Positions 26,257 to 35,122 of a stretch of DNA of 64,000 nucleotides are shown here, piece by piece. Position 1 is the first letter of the stretch, and each line of letters opens with the position of its first letter. This DNA comes from a virus, in the IMG/VR virus record IMGVR_UViG_3300044701_000569, positions 186,001 through 250,000 of that record; one strand, written 5' to 3'. The notes beneath the pieces are model-generated. The model was given only the letters and a program-made list of their open reading frames with translations, was not told where the DNA came from and did not search any database. A program made the position numbers and the translations under genes.

Positions 26257-26285
26257 AGTATATGTTCACTTAACTACCTTGTCAA
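26257..26285 (-). promoter_or_regulatory. Sigma70-type promoter of queD
   Basis: Minus strand TTGACA (26285-26280), 17 bases, TATACT (26262-26257), about 30 bp ahead of the queD ATG. It overlaps the 3' end of the upstream gene. Confidence 0.75.
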
Positions 26286-26784
26286 GTGTATATTTGGACC
26301 AATCAGTAAATTTTGTTCTATCCATTAGTTCATGAAGACTATGACTCCAAACACCTGGGTTAGTTGCCTTAAAGTCCTTGTCATCGATCTTGAGCATAGT
26401 GTTATAATTCCAAAGACGGATATAAGGAATTGGAACACGTATTTGTGGAATAAAATTATCTTGTTCGTTTAACCCACCATCGTTAAATTCTTCAACACAA
26501 TGAATTGGAATATCTAAACTACAAAAATAATCCTTTTTAAGAAAATACATAATCATATCTTCCCATACTTTCCATTCTTCGTAGGTGCTGCCAGGATTAA
26601 AACTGTGATTAGCACCAAAGAAGATATGCTGTATGTGATGCTTGAGTTTAGATTCTATAACATGAACAGAATGAACACCTACTACAAACAGTGTGTCCAT
26701 TCCATATGCAGGAGTGTGTTCTACTTCTTCACCGTAGAAGAATACAGCGTCATCTTCTACTCCGTCGATATAATCTCTTTTCAT
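26266..26784 (-). CDS. Conserved protein of the queD-dpdA interval
   Basis: 172 aa. Contains an FFYGEEVEHTPAYGMDTLFV start, HHIQHIFFGANHSFNP and DKDFKATNPGVWSH. I recall similar proteins in T4-like phages carrying QueD, but no function is named. Its place between queD and dpdA makes a role in the modification plausible, not shown. Confidence 0.6.
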   Translation of the reverse strand: MKRDYIDGVEDDAVFFYGEEVEHTPAYGMDTLFVVGVHSVHVIESKLKHHIQHIFFGANHSFNPGSTYEEWKVWEDMIMYFLKKDYFCSLDIPIHCVEEFNDGGLNEQDNFIPQIRVPIPYIRLWNYNTMLKIDDKDFKATNPGVWSHSLHELMDRTKFTDWSKYTLDKVVK

Positions 26785-26987
26785 AATGCTAATGCTCTTA
26801 ATTTAGTTTCGTAAAGGTTGATTTCGTCTTTGATCCAAAGTTTTTTAGTTTTAAGCATGTTAACTGTTGAGTCGGGAGCAAACTTATTATATAACAAGTT
26901 TATCTCGTCGTCAAGCTCTCTATGCTTTTTATAAAGTTCTTGTAGATGTGCCACAAGTTTATCGTGGTCTGTTTCAAAGTTGTTCAT
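26781..26987 (-). CDS. YdcH/DUF465-like small coiled-coil protein
   Basis: 68 aa from the ATG at 26987 (GGAG 5 bases upstream); the longer frame from 27032 only reads through the dpdA end. The sequence ELYKKHRELDDEINLLYNKF and later LKTKKLWIKDEINLYETKL matches the YdcH pattern of two short helices. Function of YdcH unknown. Confidence 0.6.
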   Translation of the reverse strand: MNNFETDHDKLVAHLQELYKKHRELDDEINLLYNKFAPDSTVNMLKTKKLWIKDEINLYETKLRALAL

Positions 26988-28533
26988 CCTCCAACTCCTC
27001 CAGTTTATGTTCTTGTTCTTCCGTAAACTCACCCGCTTCTAGTTCTTGCTCTGTCGTTTGCTCTACTTCAAACAGCGCATCGAAGTATGTACTAGAGTTC
27101 ACAGTTTTCTTTCCAATTGCACCGCGAGTACCGGGAATAGCAATCCAAAATTTTGAATACTTTTCAATTACTTCTAATGATTCTTCTCGAGTTGTCTTTG
27201 AAAATATTTCTTCTACAACATCTCTAAAGAACAGTCTATCAAACTTTTCTTGTACCAACATGTTTGGAACAACACCTGCATCATACTGTCTATTTGCTTC
27301 TTGCACAGCATTGATGTGACTCCATACATTATGACCCATCTGAATAGCATAACTAAAACTATCCCAACTGGTGCGCCCTTCCTTGCCAATCTTATTCAAA
27401 TCGCCTGGTTTATAAATGCATACATCAGATACTTTCATTTCTGATGTAATTGGACTGTCTTCAAAGTTCTTGAAGATACCGTCTTGCAATACTGCTTGTT
27501 TAAAAGTTCTAGTATCGGTTGCATACTTTTTATGGTCAATGCTTGGAACCATTCGATAGGTCCACTTGCCTCTATCAGGTGTTTCATTTTGAATGTAAAT
27601 CTGTCCATTAGCAGTTGCTAAGAACGGGCTAGCACAGTCAAACGTCAGCATCATAGTAGGATTATAATACTTGCGAATAGCACGTTGTAAGTCTGTAAGC
27701 AAACATGCCCACTCTAATTTACTAGTGCCCAAGAAATGCATTACATCATGTACACCGCTTTGTAACAAGCCGTCATAGTGCAGAGCAACAATACGTTTGA
27801 GTACTAAGTGTACATCACACATGTTCTGTCCACCCATACTCCACCCATTAAAGTGATTGTCAGGATAGATGTTAGGGTCGCAGTAATCTTTCATCTGCTG
27901 ATACCAATCTTCTGCATCAGTGTGATTTTCACCTTGCAGAACATTTAAGAACTTACATGCTCCTGTACGATGCTTTAACCAATAGTCATTATTAATGCGT
28001 GTTGCTTTAACGGCTTCTTGATAAGTGCTGATACCAGTAGCCTTTGCGCCTTCAGGTGAACGAGCAACCCAGGCTGGGATATCAAGTACCATGCCATAGT
28101 CCATATAAGCGTCCATCCAACGCAATACACCATCTCGTTTCTTTTGAGCCTTAGGGCAATTAGGATCTTTCCAATCACCTTCCCAAACACCCTTACCAAT
28201 CTGGAAGCCGCCTGAGTCACCCAGCAACCAAGTGTTCTGTCTATCTCTATTACGAACCATGTCTTCTTTAGGCACAATCTTAGTTGTATCTAAATCAGCA
28301 TGTCCTGCAGAGTAAAGCGTCCACTTGTATGTGAACGCTCCTTCTTGCGCATTAAGATAGTTTAGACTTTCAACTCCGTGTTGGAAGTTAGCAGGAATAC
28401 GAGCTGCCTCAATGTAAGGACCTTTAACAGGATCTGGATGACGCTGCTTGCCTACATAAGTTGCATAGAAGCCGCTTAGTGCTGGTAAGAAGTGTGCGTA
28501 ATCGTTTTGTGTCGCTGTTAAGTCTTTATTCAT
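26974..28533 (-). CDS. dpdA: DpdA-like DNA 7-deazaguanine transglycosylase
   Basis: 519 aa. TGT-fold hallmarks: DSGGFQ at residues 106-111 (general acid/base Asp), a GWSMGG segment near 230, and TFDCAS with the nucleophile Asp near residue 299. It is much longer than tRNA-guanine transglycosylase, as DpdA proteins are. DpdA exchanges guanine in DNA for preQ0 or a derivative, shielding phage DNA from host nucleases. folE, queE and queD nearby supply the precursor. Directly overlaps the clamp gene by 1 bp. Confidence 0.85.
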   Translation of the reverse strand: MNKDLTATQNDYAHFLPALSGFYATYVGKQRHPDPVKGPYIEAARIPANFQHGVESLNYLNAQEGAFTYKWTLYSAGHADLDTTKIVPKEDMVRNRDRQNTWLLGDSGGFQIGKGVWEGDWKDPNCPKAQKKRDGVLRWMDAYMDYGMVLDIPAWVARSPEGAKATGISTYQEAVKATRINNDYWLKHRTGACKFLNVLQGENHTDAEDWYQQMKDYCDPNIYPDNHFNGWSMGGQNMCDVHLVLKRIVALHYDGLLQSGVHDVMHFLGTSKLEWACLLTDLQRAIRKYYNPTMMLTFDCASPFLATANGQIYIQNETPDRGKWTYRMVPSIDHKKYATDTRTFKQAVLQDGIFKNFEDSPITSEMKVSDVCIYKPGDLNKIGKEGRTSWDSFSYAIQMGHNVWSHINAVQEANRQYDAGVVPNMLVQEKFDRLFFRDVVEEIFSKTTREESLEVIEKYSKFWIAIPGTRGAIGKKTVNSSTYFDALFEVEQTTEQELEAGEFTEEQEHKLEELEDEQL

Positions 28534-29276
28534 TATTTGCTCTGTGCTGGAAGGATGTAATCGTACTTGGCCAATCCGCTATCTACGGAAATCATCATAG
28601 CACCTTGGTCTGAAATGCTTACAGTTGACTCACCGTCTAAATTTAAAATAGCCTGCATTTGACTTACTGGCCAACTCCATGCATGCTTCAAACTACCCGA
28701 TACGTTGTTTTGGAATACAAACTTACCAGCATGTGTGCTAGCATCACCAAAGTAGAATACTAGATCAGTTACTCCGCCTGTTACTTCAGTCTTAACTGTA
28801 AAGATTGGCTCTTCAGAGTGTGCTGTACTCATTAGCTTCATACGCTGAATAGCTGCCATTGATGGCTTAAATTGAACATCCCAGCTAGCACCTTTGAACT
28901 TAACAGTCTTGAGCTTTTCTTCAATAATTGCCTTGTTCATAAAACGATAGTCGTTTTCAAAGTCGCCTGTTGCATTTTCAAAGTGAATATGCGTAGGAAT
29001 AGTTTCACCGTTCCTATCCGCACTAACAACTTCAATCTTTGCATTATCCTTGTACTCCGGATTCTTTAAGTGAAGTGCTAGCTTGTCTAGGTTAGGCATA
29101 CCAAACGTACCTGTAAATTCAGTTACTGCCTTGTGTGTTGACGATGTAAGAATAACGGAACGATCTTCTGCCATTGCGTCAATAGTAGTTGCGCCATTTT
29201 CGCTAGTAACCTTAACTAGGGATAAGAAGCCTAGTGAATGTGTATGAGCTACGATGTCTTGTAAAATGTCTTTCAT
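28533..29276 (-). CDS. 45: DNA polymerase sliding clamp (gp45-like)
   Basis: 247 aa. Resembles T4-like marine-phage clamps: a GTFGMPNLDKLALHLKNPEY strand-helix, IQRMKLMSTAH and a C-terminal ILPAQSK. Length fits the T4 gp45 trimeric ring. It tethers the polymerase and, in T4, activates late transcription. It precedes the sugar cassette by a 4-bp overlap. Confidence 0.82.
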   Translation of the reverse strand: MKDILQDIVAHTHSLGFLSLVKVTSENGATTIDAMAEDRSVILTSSTHKAVTEFTGTFGMPNLDKLALHLKNPEYKDNAKIEVVSADRNGETIPTHIHFENATGDFENDYRFMNKAIIEEKLKTVKFKGASWDVQFKPSMAAIQRMKLMSTAHSEEPIFTVKTEVTGGVTDLVFYFGDASTHAGKFVFQNNVSGSLKHAWSWPVSQMQAILNLDGESTVSISDQGAMMISVDSGLAKYDYILPAQSK

Positions 29277-30025
29277 GGGTTTTCTCCTGTAATATATTGT
29301 AGTTTAACGTCTATGCCTTTATTTGTCAAGAAGTTTTCTACGGTGTATTTAGGTTTGAAGCCTAAACTGGTTAAAAATTTTATATCTGCCTGAGTGTGTG
29401 TTCTTTCGTGGGGTGTATATTCTTTAATTTTAAGATTTGGTGCGATGCTAGGGATATAGATACTAGTGCCAGTTCCAACATCTACAACACCTTTTAAGTC
29501 AGTATTTTCAATAAGGTATAGGAAAGCAGAACAAACATCTTCCAAATGAATAAAATCTCTATAATGCTTAGTTGCATATTCTAATCCTCCATTTAGTAGT
29601 TTGTCAAAAAACATGTCTTTACGGGGTGTGTCGCTGTATACAGTGTGTAGTCTAATTCCTAATGAATTAGAATGTTTGGCACCTATATATTCAACTAATA
29701 ATTTTGTTGCGGCATACGGGTTACGTTCGGGTTCATACGCAGAACTAGAACTAGCATAGATAATTCTAGTATTCTTAAATACTTCAAAGATTCGTCTACT
29801 ACCTTCTACGTTGTTATACCAATATGCACTAGGATTCTTAAGGCTTTGACGAACGCCGCTCTTTCCTGCTAGATGTATTACTAGATCAACTTCGTAGTCT
29901 AAACTACAGGTATTGATATCTTTGCCGTCTGCTAGATCAATGCCATATACTACATGATCTTTTTCCAAGACTTCTTTTAGTCTTGAGCCAACAAATCCTT
30001 TATGGCCTGTTAACAATATACGCAT
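29273..30025 (-). CDS. NAD-dependent sugar epimerase/dehydratase
   Basis: 250 aa. SDR nucleotide-binding motif GHKGFVGSRL, an HLAGKSG segment and the catalytic YAATK (YxxxK). It acts on nucleotide sugars. First downstream gene of a four-gene cassette that sits between the clamp and the polymerase. Confidence 0.88.
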   Translation of the reverse strand: MRILLTGHKGFVGSRLKEVLEKDHVVYGIDLADGKDINTCSLDYEVDLVIHLAGKSGVRQSLKNPSAYWYNNVEGSRRIFEVFKNTRIIYASSSSAYEPERNPYAATKLLVEYIGAKHSNSLGIRLHTVYSDTPRKDMFFDKLLNGGLEYATKHYRDFIHLEDVCSAFLYLIENTDLKGVVDVGTGTSIYIPSIAPNLKIKEYTPHERTHTQADIKFLTSLGFKPKYTVENFLTNKGIDVKLQYITGENP

Positions 30026-30026
30026 A

Positions 30027-30776
30027 TTATTTTCTTATTTTATTATTATAGTTTATTGCTTCTTGCATAACACTTAACTCAACACCTTCTAGTTCTGCGG
30101 TGTGCAGTAAAGCAGCAGTGTCTTTAGGAAAACAATGTCCTCCCCAACCTCTTGCAGAAGTAACATCAGTGTGACTAGCACCAATCCTTAGATCTTGACC
30201 CACACCAGCAGCAACATTTTTATAATTAACTCCGAATGCTTGGCATAGGTCATAAACTTGATTAAAGAAACTTACCTTGGTGGCTAGAAATGCATTTCTA
30301 AAATATTTTACAAGTATTAACTCTTCAGGCTGCATATGAACTGAAATTACCTTAGGAAATACTTTTCTAAAGGTAGCTTCCCAAAATGTAATATCATCTC
30401 CTGCATAGTACATATACTGTGTATTTCTAAAATCTCTTTCAGCAGTTTCTGCTCTAAGAAATTCTGGACTATATGTTAAGCTACGTTCTGAAAATGTTTC
30501 TTTAAGATAAAGCCAACCTTCTAAACTAATAGTACTGCGTATTAGAATTGGTATATCTTTAGGTGTATCTGTAATAACTTCATATACATTGTTTATGTTG
30601 CAAGCACCTGAAGGATGCTGAGGTGTATTAACACATATAATAACGGCATCAGTGGGATTGTCTTTAATTTTATCAGTACTAATTTTAGGATCTACTATAT
30701 TGATAGTAAAATGTTGCTTCATTAATTCAACATGAGACTTACCAACAAATCCGTATCCTGCTATTGTGATGTTCAT
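30027..30776 (-). CDS. UDP-glucose/GDP-mannose dehydrogenase-like, short form
   Basis: 249 aa, about 60% of the usual length: the NAD-binding half (AGYGFVGKSH), a VIICVNTPQ strand, and the middle domain with the catalytic Cys in GWGGHCFPKD are present, but the C-terminal UDP-binding domain is absent. It may therefore act with a partner or on another substrate. Adjacent to the epimerase (1-bp gap). Confidence 0.82.
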   Translation of the reverse strand: MNITIAGYGFVGKSHVELMKQHFTINIVDPKISTDKIKDNPTDAVIICVNTPQHPSGACNINNVYEVITDTPKDIPILIRSTISLEGWLYLKETFSERSLTYSPEFLRAETAERDFRNTQYMYYAGDDITFWEATFRKVFPKVISVHMQPEELILVKYFRNAFLATKVSFFNQVYDLCQAFGVNYKNVAAGVGQDLRIGASHTDVTSARGWGGHCFPKDTAALLHTAELEGVELSVMQEAINYNNKIRK

Positions 30777-31480
30777 AGTGCTATACCTTTTGATTGTAAT
30801 TCTCGAAGAGTTTTAAAAGTTTCTCTCCAGGATTTTACATAGAATGTATTTGTAACAACTTTTGCAATAGGGTAATCATTACCATTTATATCACATCTAT
30901 CACCGAAAAAATAAATGTTACTAATATCTTCAAAGTCTTTTAAAATTTGAGATTTATCTAAACCTTTTGGAAAAATATCAATTCCTGTTTCTCCGCCTAC
31001 TTTTGCTTCAAGTTTTAGAAACAATGAATTAAAATCTTTTGCTATTTTAATTCTTTCATCGGAACTATTATCCCATTTAACATATTCTGCTCTTTGCAGT
31101 TTATTGGCACCTCTACCAACAATGCTAAAATTACACATACCGGGACGATGTTCAAAATGAGTTCCTGTTCTAACTTTAAAATCGCTAGTCTTTAAATATT
31201 CTATCAAAAACGTTTCTGCTGCGTCTGGTAAATGCCATTCATTTGTATGAGTGTTAATACCTGACTCCCAGATATCATTCCCTGAACAGTTATATACTTT
31301 TCTAACAGTTTCACATATTTTTAAACCTAATTGCTCAACCGTTTTAGGATAATCACTACCAGTTACTAGATAGACTTCATTAGCAAAACAAAAGTCTAAA
31401 AAGTAAGACTGAAACATTCCGTCAATGCTGCTTCTACTTTCAGTCAAAGTTCCGTCTACGTCAAAAATAAATTGATTCAT
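30773..31480 (-). CDS. Phosphomannomutase, eukaryotic-like HAD type
   Basis: 235 aa. DVDGTLT (HAD), then GSDYPKTVEQLG, RPGMCNFSIVGRG and TGIDIFPKGLDKSQIL, closely following the order of motifs of eukaryotic PMM enzymes (mannose-6-P to mannose-1-P). FFGDRCDINGNDYP ends the pattern. Would feed GDP-mannose-type sugars into the cassette. Its stop and the cytidylyltransferase gene overlap by 4 bp. Confidence 0.82.
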   Translation of the reverse strand: MNQFIFDVDGTLTESRSSIDGMFQSYFLDFCFANEVYLVTGSDYPKTVEQLGLKICETVRKVYNCSGNDIWESGINTHTNEWHLPDAAETFLIEYLKTSDFKVRTGTHFEHRPGMCNFSIVGRGANKLQRAEYVKWDNSSDERIKIAKDFNSLFLKLEAKVGGETGIDIFPKGLDKSQILKDFEDISNIYFFGDRCDINGNDYPIAKVVTNTFYVKSWRETFKTLRELQSKGIAL

Positions 31481-31902
31481 TGTGAATTTTTCATTTCCCT
31501 ATCTACTACTCTTTTTCTTAAATCACTAGAGCTGAATCGATGTTCTCGTTTATTGAAATAAAGTTGTATTCCTCTTTTCTTACAGATATCCTTACCTGTA
31601 AAATCTTTATCTCTATATTCTTCACCTAAAATCCTAACGTCAATATGATACATTGATAATATATCTTCAAGATCACCTTCTGATGAATAAGGAATTATTT
31701 CATCTACATAACCAACTGCTTTAAGTTGAGTATATCTTTCAACTACAGTTTGAATTGGTGAATTTTTAGTTGGCCTATCTAAGCTAGGATCAAACTGTAA
31801 TCCACATATCAAATAATCACACTGCTCCTTAGCTTCTCTAAGCATTTGAACATGACCTGCATGTAATAGGTCAAAAGTTGAACAAGTAAATCCTACTTTC
31901 AT
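31477..31902 (-). CDS. Cytidylyltransferase, TagD/RfaE-like
   Basis: 141 aa. Nucleotidyltransferase motif HAGH (TFDLLHAGHVQ), GEEYRDKDFTGKD and FSSSDLRKRV. Activates a sugar or alcohol phosphate as CDP-derivative. Fourth member of the sugar cassette, translationally coupled to the small gene upstream through an ATGA. Confidence 0.85.
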   Translation of the reverse strand: MKVGFTCSTFDLLHAGHVQMLREAKEQCDYLICGLQFDPSLDRPTKNSPIQTVVERYTQLKAVGYVDEIIPYSSEGDLEDILSMYHIDVRILGEEYRDKDFTGKDICKKRGIQLYFNKREHRFSSSDLRKRVVDREMKNSQ

Positions 31903-32009
31903 AGTTTCATTTTATCTGCTAAATTTCTCAGCGCCGCGATAATTTCCTCAATTACATTAAGGTCACGATCTTGGTCTGTGTCTATTTCTATTTCTATTTT
32001 AATTTTCAT
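31899..32009 (-). CDS. Small coupled ORF between polymerase and cytidylyltransferase, 36 aa
   Basis: Reads MKIKIEIEIDTDQDRDLNVI, then an EEIIAALRNLADKMKL helix. GGAG lies just upstream, overlapping the polymerase stop, and the stop forms ATGA with the next start. The neat coupling argues it is real; a beta strand plus a helix may form a tiny oligomer. Function unknown. Confidence 0.6.
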   Translation of the reverse strand: MKIKIEIEIDTDQDRDLNVIEEIIAALRNLADKMKL

Positions 32010-32010
32010 T

Positions 32011-34701
32011 TTATTCTCCGAAGTCAAATAAACTTGAGAAAGTATTGTGCTGCTTTGTATCTTCTAAACTATAGTTTAGAACTCCAATCAAGTTATCCAA
32101 CTTATTGTCAATAATTGTTTCTTCCATAGCACTATCATCAAATGGAAGTTCTTTGAACCAATCAGGCAATCTTAGTTCATCAACTGGGTATGCAACTGAA
32201 GTATATCCTAACGGATTGTCCTTTACTTTACATACAATTACCTTCATACCGTCAACAATTTCCATTGAGTATCTATCACCGTTCATACGTTTTAGTGTAT
32301 TCCAGTTGATACTTGCACGGACATGTCCAGGCATGTTAGCTTTGCCTTTCTTTTGCTCTTCTCTCTGATAGTGACCAATTTTGTTTGCTCTCTTTGGTGA
32401 ACCTTTTTCCCATCCTGGACGTTCTTTGAACACCTGTCTAAAAGCAGTAATACGTTCAATAACTTCCTTTTCTTCCTTACCGGTCAATACCATTAGAAGT
32501 ACTTCACTTAGAAACTCCTGCATAAACACAGGAGTATCTGATCGACGAAGATCTAAACCCATAGCTTTTACTTTGCCTGGTTTGCCATCCACATCTTTTC
32601 TAGTACCTTCTTGATCGTATACTAATGCTGCATAGCGTTTCTTAGTAATATACAATCCGCTTTCTGCTACAATTTCTCTGCCTGCTGCAATAACATCTGC
32701 ACGACTCTTAGGACAGTGAAACGCCTTGCCCATAAATTCTGGGAACGTCTTATTAGCTTCTTCACTTACTTGATCGTAAAGCATTGTGATATTTTCTTTA
32801 CTCCAAGGTATACGTCCTGCATCAATGTCTTCTTTGAGTGTTGTATAAGCACTAAAGTATACAGAGTCAGTATCACCATAGATAACAGCGTTACCTACGT
32901 GATCATATGTGCCTGTAATGATTTCATTTACCTTAGAAGCCATGTGCTTGGCAATTTGACGTCCTGTGAGCGTAGTTGATTGTCCAATGCGTTTATCAAA
33001 GAACCTGCAACCAGGGTTAAGAATAGCACCATACAAACTGTTAAGGTTAATCTTTTTAACAAGCTGACGCTTATCCCAGAACGCAATTTCTGTATCATTA
33101 CCGGCCTCCTGAGCCTTCTTTTTCATAGCCTGGAGTTCTTTACGTTCAGCGTACCAACGCTTTAGTAGTCCAGGGATAACACCTTCATATTCTGTTGTAA
33201 AAATAGTTCCGTTGGCACTGAGCATCCAAGGCATGTGACTGTCAAAGATTAGCTTGAATATTTCAGCACCACTTAGTACGTCACTTCTGCCATCTTCCCA
33301 GTCAACTGTAATTGCAACATCTTTACGTTGGGTAATTACTGCTTCGTATTCTTCAGAACCAAACCTACCTTCCCAGCTATTAGCAAAGCTCATCTTTTTA
33401 AGATTTGTGTCTTCGTGGATACGTGCATCAGTAAGTGTAGAACGTAACTGCCCAACGATTGTCTCTGGTGCCATGTTTAGCGCACGAATTACGGATGGAT
33501 ACAGACTGTTCAAGTCCATTGACGCAATCCATTTATGTAATCCTACTTTTGGATAAGCAACATACGCACCTGCGGCTTGAGTATTCTCGTCATCCTGTTT
33601 GGGACGATTAGGAACCTGTAGTCCTCTGTTGTGAGCTTCATTGATAATAGCCTGTTCTGTAACAGCTACAGCACCCATTGTAGTTTGTAGTAGTACAGTA
33701 TTTGCATGAGCAAGTTCGTTTGATAAATCAATGAACCTTAGCTTCTTATCAAGTTTGTCCAGTAGTGCAACGTCCTGTCTGTTGTATTCAATGAACGTTC
33801 TAAAATCGTTGTTGTACAACTGATCCAGTGTGCCTTCATAAACAGTCTTGTTTTCACCAATCTCCATTTCGCCAATGGCATCTAGTCGATAGCTGTGACG
33901 TTCTTCATAAGTATACTTTCGATACAGTTCAAGACTGTCTAAGTGTACACGACCTACAAAGTCAAATGTTTCAGCAGTCTTGCCATACTTTTCGTATTCA
34001 CGTTTCTTAGGTAATTGACCCCACAAGCAGAATCTGCGTGTATCATCCTTGCTTAACATCCTAGCAACACGATTTACAGTATAAGGAACGTCATAGCCTT
34101 CTGAGTTCCAACCGCTTACAATGTCTGCATCCTCAATCAAGTCAAGAAATGTTTTAAGCATTTCTCGCTCGCCGTTGCCATCCTTGTCATTCTCAAAGAG
34201 AATAATGTTGTCACCCCATTCCGTACACATTTCTCTAGCTTGATCCATAGTCAGTCCTTTGGGTGGAACTGCTAGAGTAATCAATGCATTGAGCCACTGT
34301 AGGCATACAGTGATAGCTGTAATGGGCATGAATGGGTCTGAAGGATCAGCGAATCCTCGTTCCGGATCAAAGTCCGTCTCAATATCCCAGAATGCAATGT
34401 TTAGCTTTGGTGCATCCTGATTGAGATAGTTCTCACTGAGACATTGGAATATAGGGTTGATATCGCTTTCATACAACTTCTTACTGTTGTTGATAGCTAG
34501 TTCTTTGCGGAAGTCTTTAGTGTTTTTACAAACAATACGACTTAGCTGAGTACCATACACACTCTTATATTTGCCCTTGGGGTCTTCATAGTAAAAGGTG
34601 TATTTTACTGGGTGTTCTGTAAAGCGTCTTTTACCGTCTTTACGTTCAACGATTCTGATGATATCAGAATCTCTGTCAAAAATTGCATCTACGTAACTCA
34701 A
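32011..34701 (-). CDS. 43: DNA polymerase, family B (T4 gp43-like)
   Basis: 896 aa, about the length of T4 gp43 (898). The 3'-5' exonuclease acidic motifs are present (AFWDIETD near residue 106, SGWNSEGYD, YNRQDVALL), as are palm motifs DLNSLYPSVI, KKINLNSLYGA and YGDTDS. The start is TTG with a GGGAGG ribosome site 5 bases upstream; no ATG fits better. It replicates the phage genome with the clamp and RNase H seen here. Confidence 0.95.
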   Translation of the reverse strand: MSYVDAIFDRDSDIIRIVERKDGKRRFTEHPVKYTFYYEDPKGKYKSVYGTQLSRIVCKNTKDFRKELAINNSKKLYESDINPIFQCLSENYLNQDAPKLNIAFWDIETDFDPERGFADPSDPFMPITAITVCLQWLNALITLAVPPKGLTMDQAREMCTEWGDNIILFENDKDGNGEREMLKTFLDLIEDADIVSGWNSEGYDVPYTVNRVARMLSKDDTRRFCLWGQLPKKREYEKYGKTAETFDFVGRVHLDSLELYRKYTYEERHSYRLDAIGEMEIGENKTVYEGTLDQLYNNDFRTFIEYNRQDVALLDKLDKKLRFIDLSNELAHANTVLLQTTMGAVAVTEQAIINEAHNRGLQVPNRPKQDDENTQAAGAYVAYPKVGLHKWIASMDLNSLYPSVIRALNMAPETIVGQLRSTLTDARIHEDTNLKKMSFANSWEGRFGSEEYEAVITQRKDVAITVDWEDGRSDVLSGAEIFKLIFDSHMPWMLSANGTIFTTEYEGVIPGLLKRWYAERKELQAMKKKAQEAGNDTEIAFWDKRQLVKKINLNSLYGAILNPGCRFFDKRIGQSTTLTGRQIAKHMASKVNEIITGTYDHVGNAVIYGDTDSVYFSAYTTLKEDIDAGRIPWSKENITMLYDQVSEEANKTFPEFMGKAFHCPKSRADVIAAGREIVAESGLYITKKRYAALVYDQEGTRKDVDGKPGKVKAMGLDLRRSDTPVFMQEFLSEVLLMVLTGKEEKEVIERITAFRQVFKERPGWEKGSPKRANKIGHYQREEQKKGKANMPGHVRASINWNTLKRMNGDRYSMEIVDGMKVIVCKVKDNPLGYTSVAYPVDELRLPDWFKELPFDDSAMEETIIDNKLDNLIGVLNYSLEDTKQHNTFSSLFDFGE

Positions 34702-34771
34702 ATCTGCCTCCCGTTGCTTGTGGCCAACGCTGCCGTACTACATGCTCGTAAAGTGAGCGACTCTGAAATAT

Positions 34772-34797
34772 TTAGTACCGCTGTTACACGGCACTAA
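34772..34797 (-). other. Intergenic hairpin before the polymerase
   Basis: A 9-bp stem (TTAGTGCCG / CGGTACTAA with one G-U pair on the minus strand) around an 8-base loop, just after the 86-aa gene stop. No T tract follows, so it is not a standard terminator; a processing or attenuation role is possible. Confidence 0.4.
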
Positions 34798-34799
34798 AA

Positions 34800-35060
34800 T
34801 TATTTGTCATAGCCAAGTGTTGAAACTAGTGTTTCTAGATCTTCAAACGAATCGGCATACTTGTCCCAGTCACGCTTTTGGGCAATCTTAATTGCCTTAG
34901 TAATTAGTGCTGGTTTAATGTCTAATTCTTCTGCAACTGCCTTAACAGTTTCCTTAAGACCTTCCTGCAAGTCTTCAATTTCTTGAAGTACAGTAATGCC
35001 TTCTCTAACTAGACGCTCTAGCTTTGCCTTTTCTTCTGCACCATAGGTACGATCGCTCAT
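34800..35060 (-). CDS. DsbA-like double-stranded DNA-binding protein (late transcription)
   Basis: 86 aa. A helical protein (LVREGITVLQEIEDLQEGLK, then EELDIKPALITKAIKIAQKR) of the type called DsbA in marine T4-like phages; T4 DsbA binds DNA and helps late transcription. It has its own sigma70-like promoter and lies one gene-length upstream of the polymerase. Confidence 0.6.
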   Translation of the reverse strand: MSDRTYGAEEKAKLERLVREGITVLQEIEDLQEGLKETVKAVAEELDIKPALITKAIKIAQKRDWDKYADSFEDLETLVSTLGYDK

Positions 35061-35085
35061 CGGTAATCCTCCGTTAATAGTAATA

Positions 35086-35114
35086 ATTATATAGTGATTT
35101 AGTATTTAGAGCAA
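35086..35114 (-). promoter_or_regulatory. Sigma70-like promoter of the DsbA-like gene
   Basis: Minus strand TTGCTC (35114-35109), 17 bases, TATAAT (35091-35086): perfect -10, weak -35. A CTAAATAC overlaps, so late use is also possible. Confidence 0.6.
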
Positions 35115-35122
35115 GAGATATT

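Noticed and set aside
26988-27032. Longer start of the YdcH-like gene
   Set aside because: The extra 15 residues only read through the dpdA C-terminus, and the inner ATG has a GGAG site.
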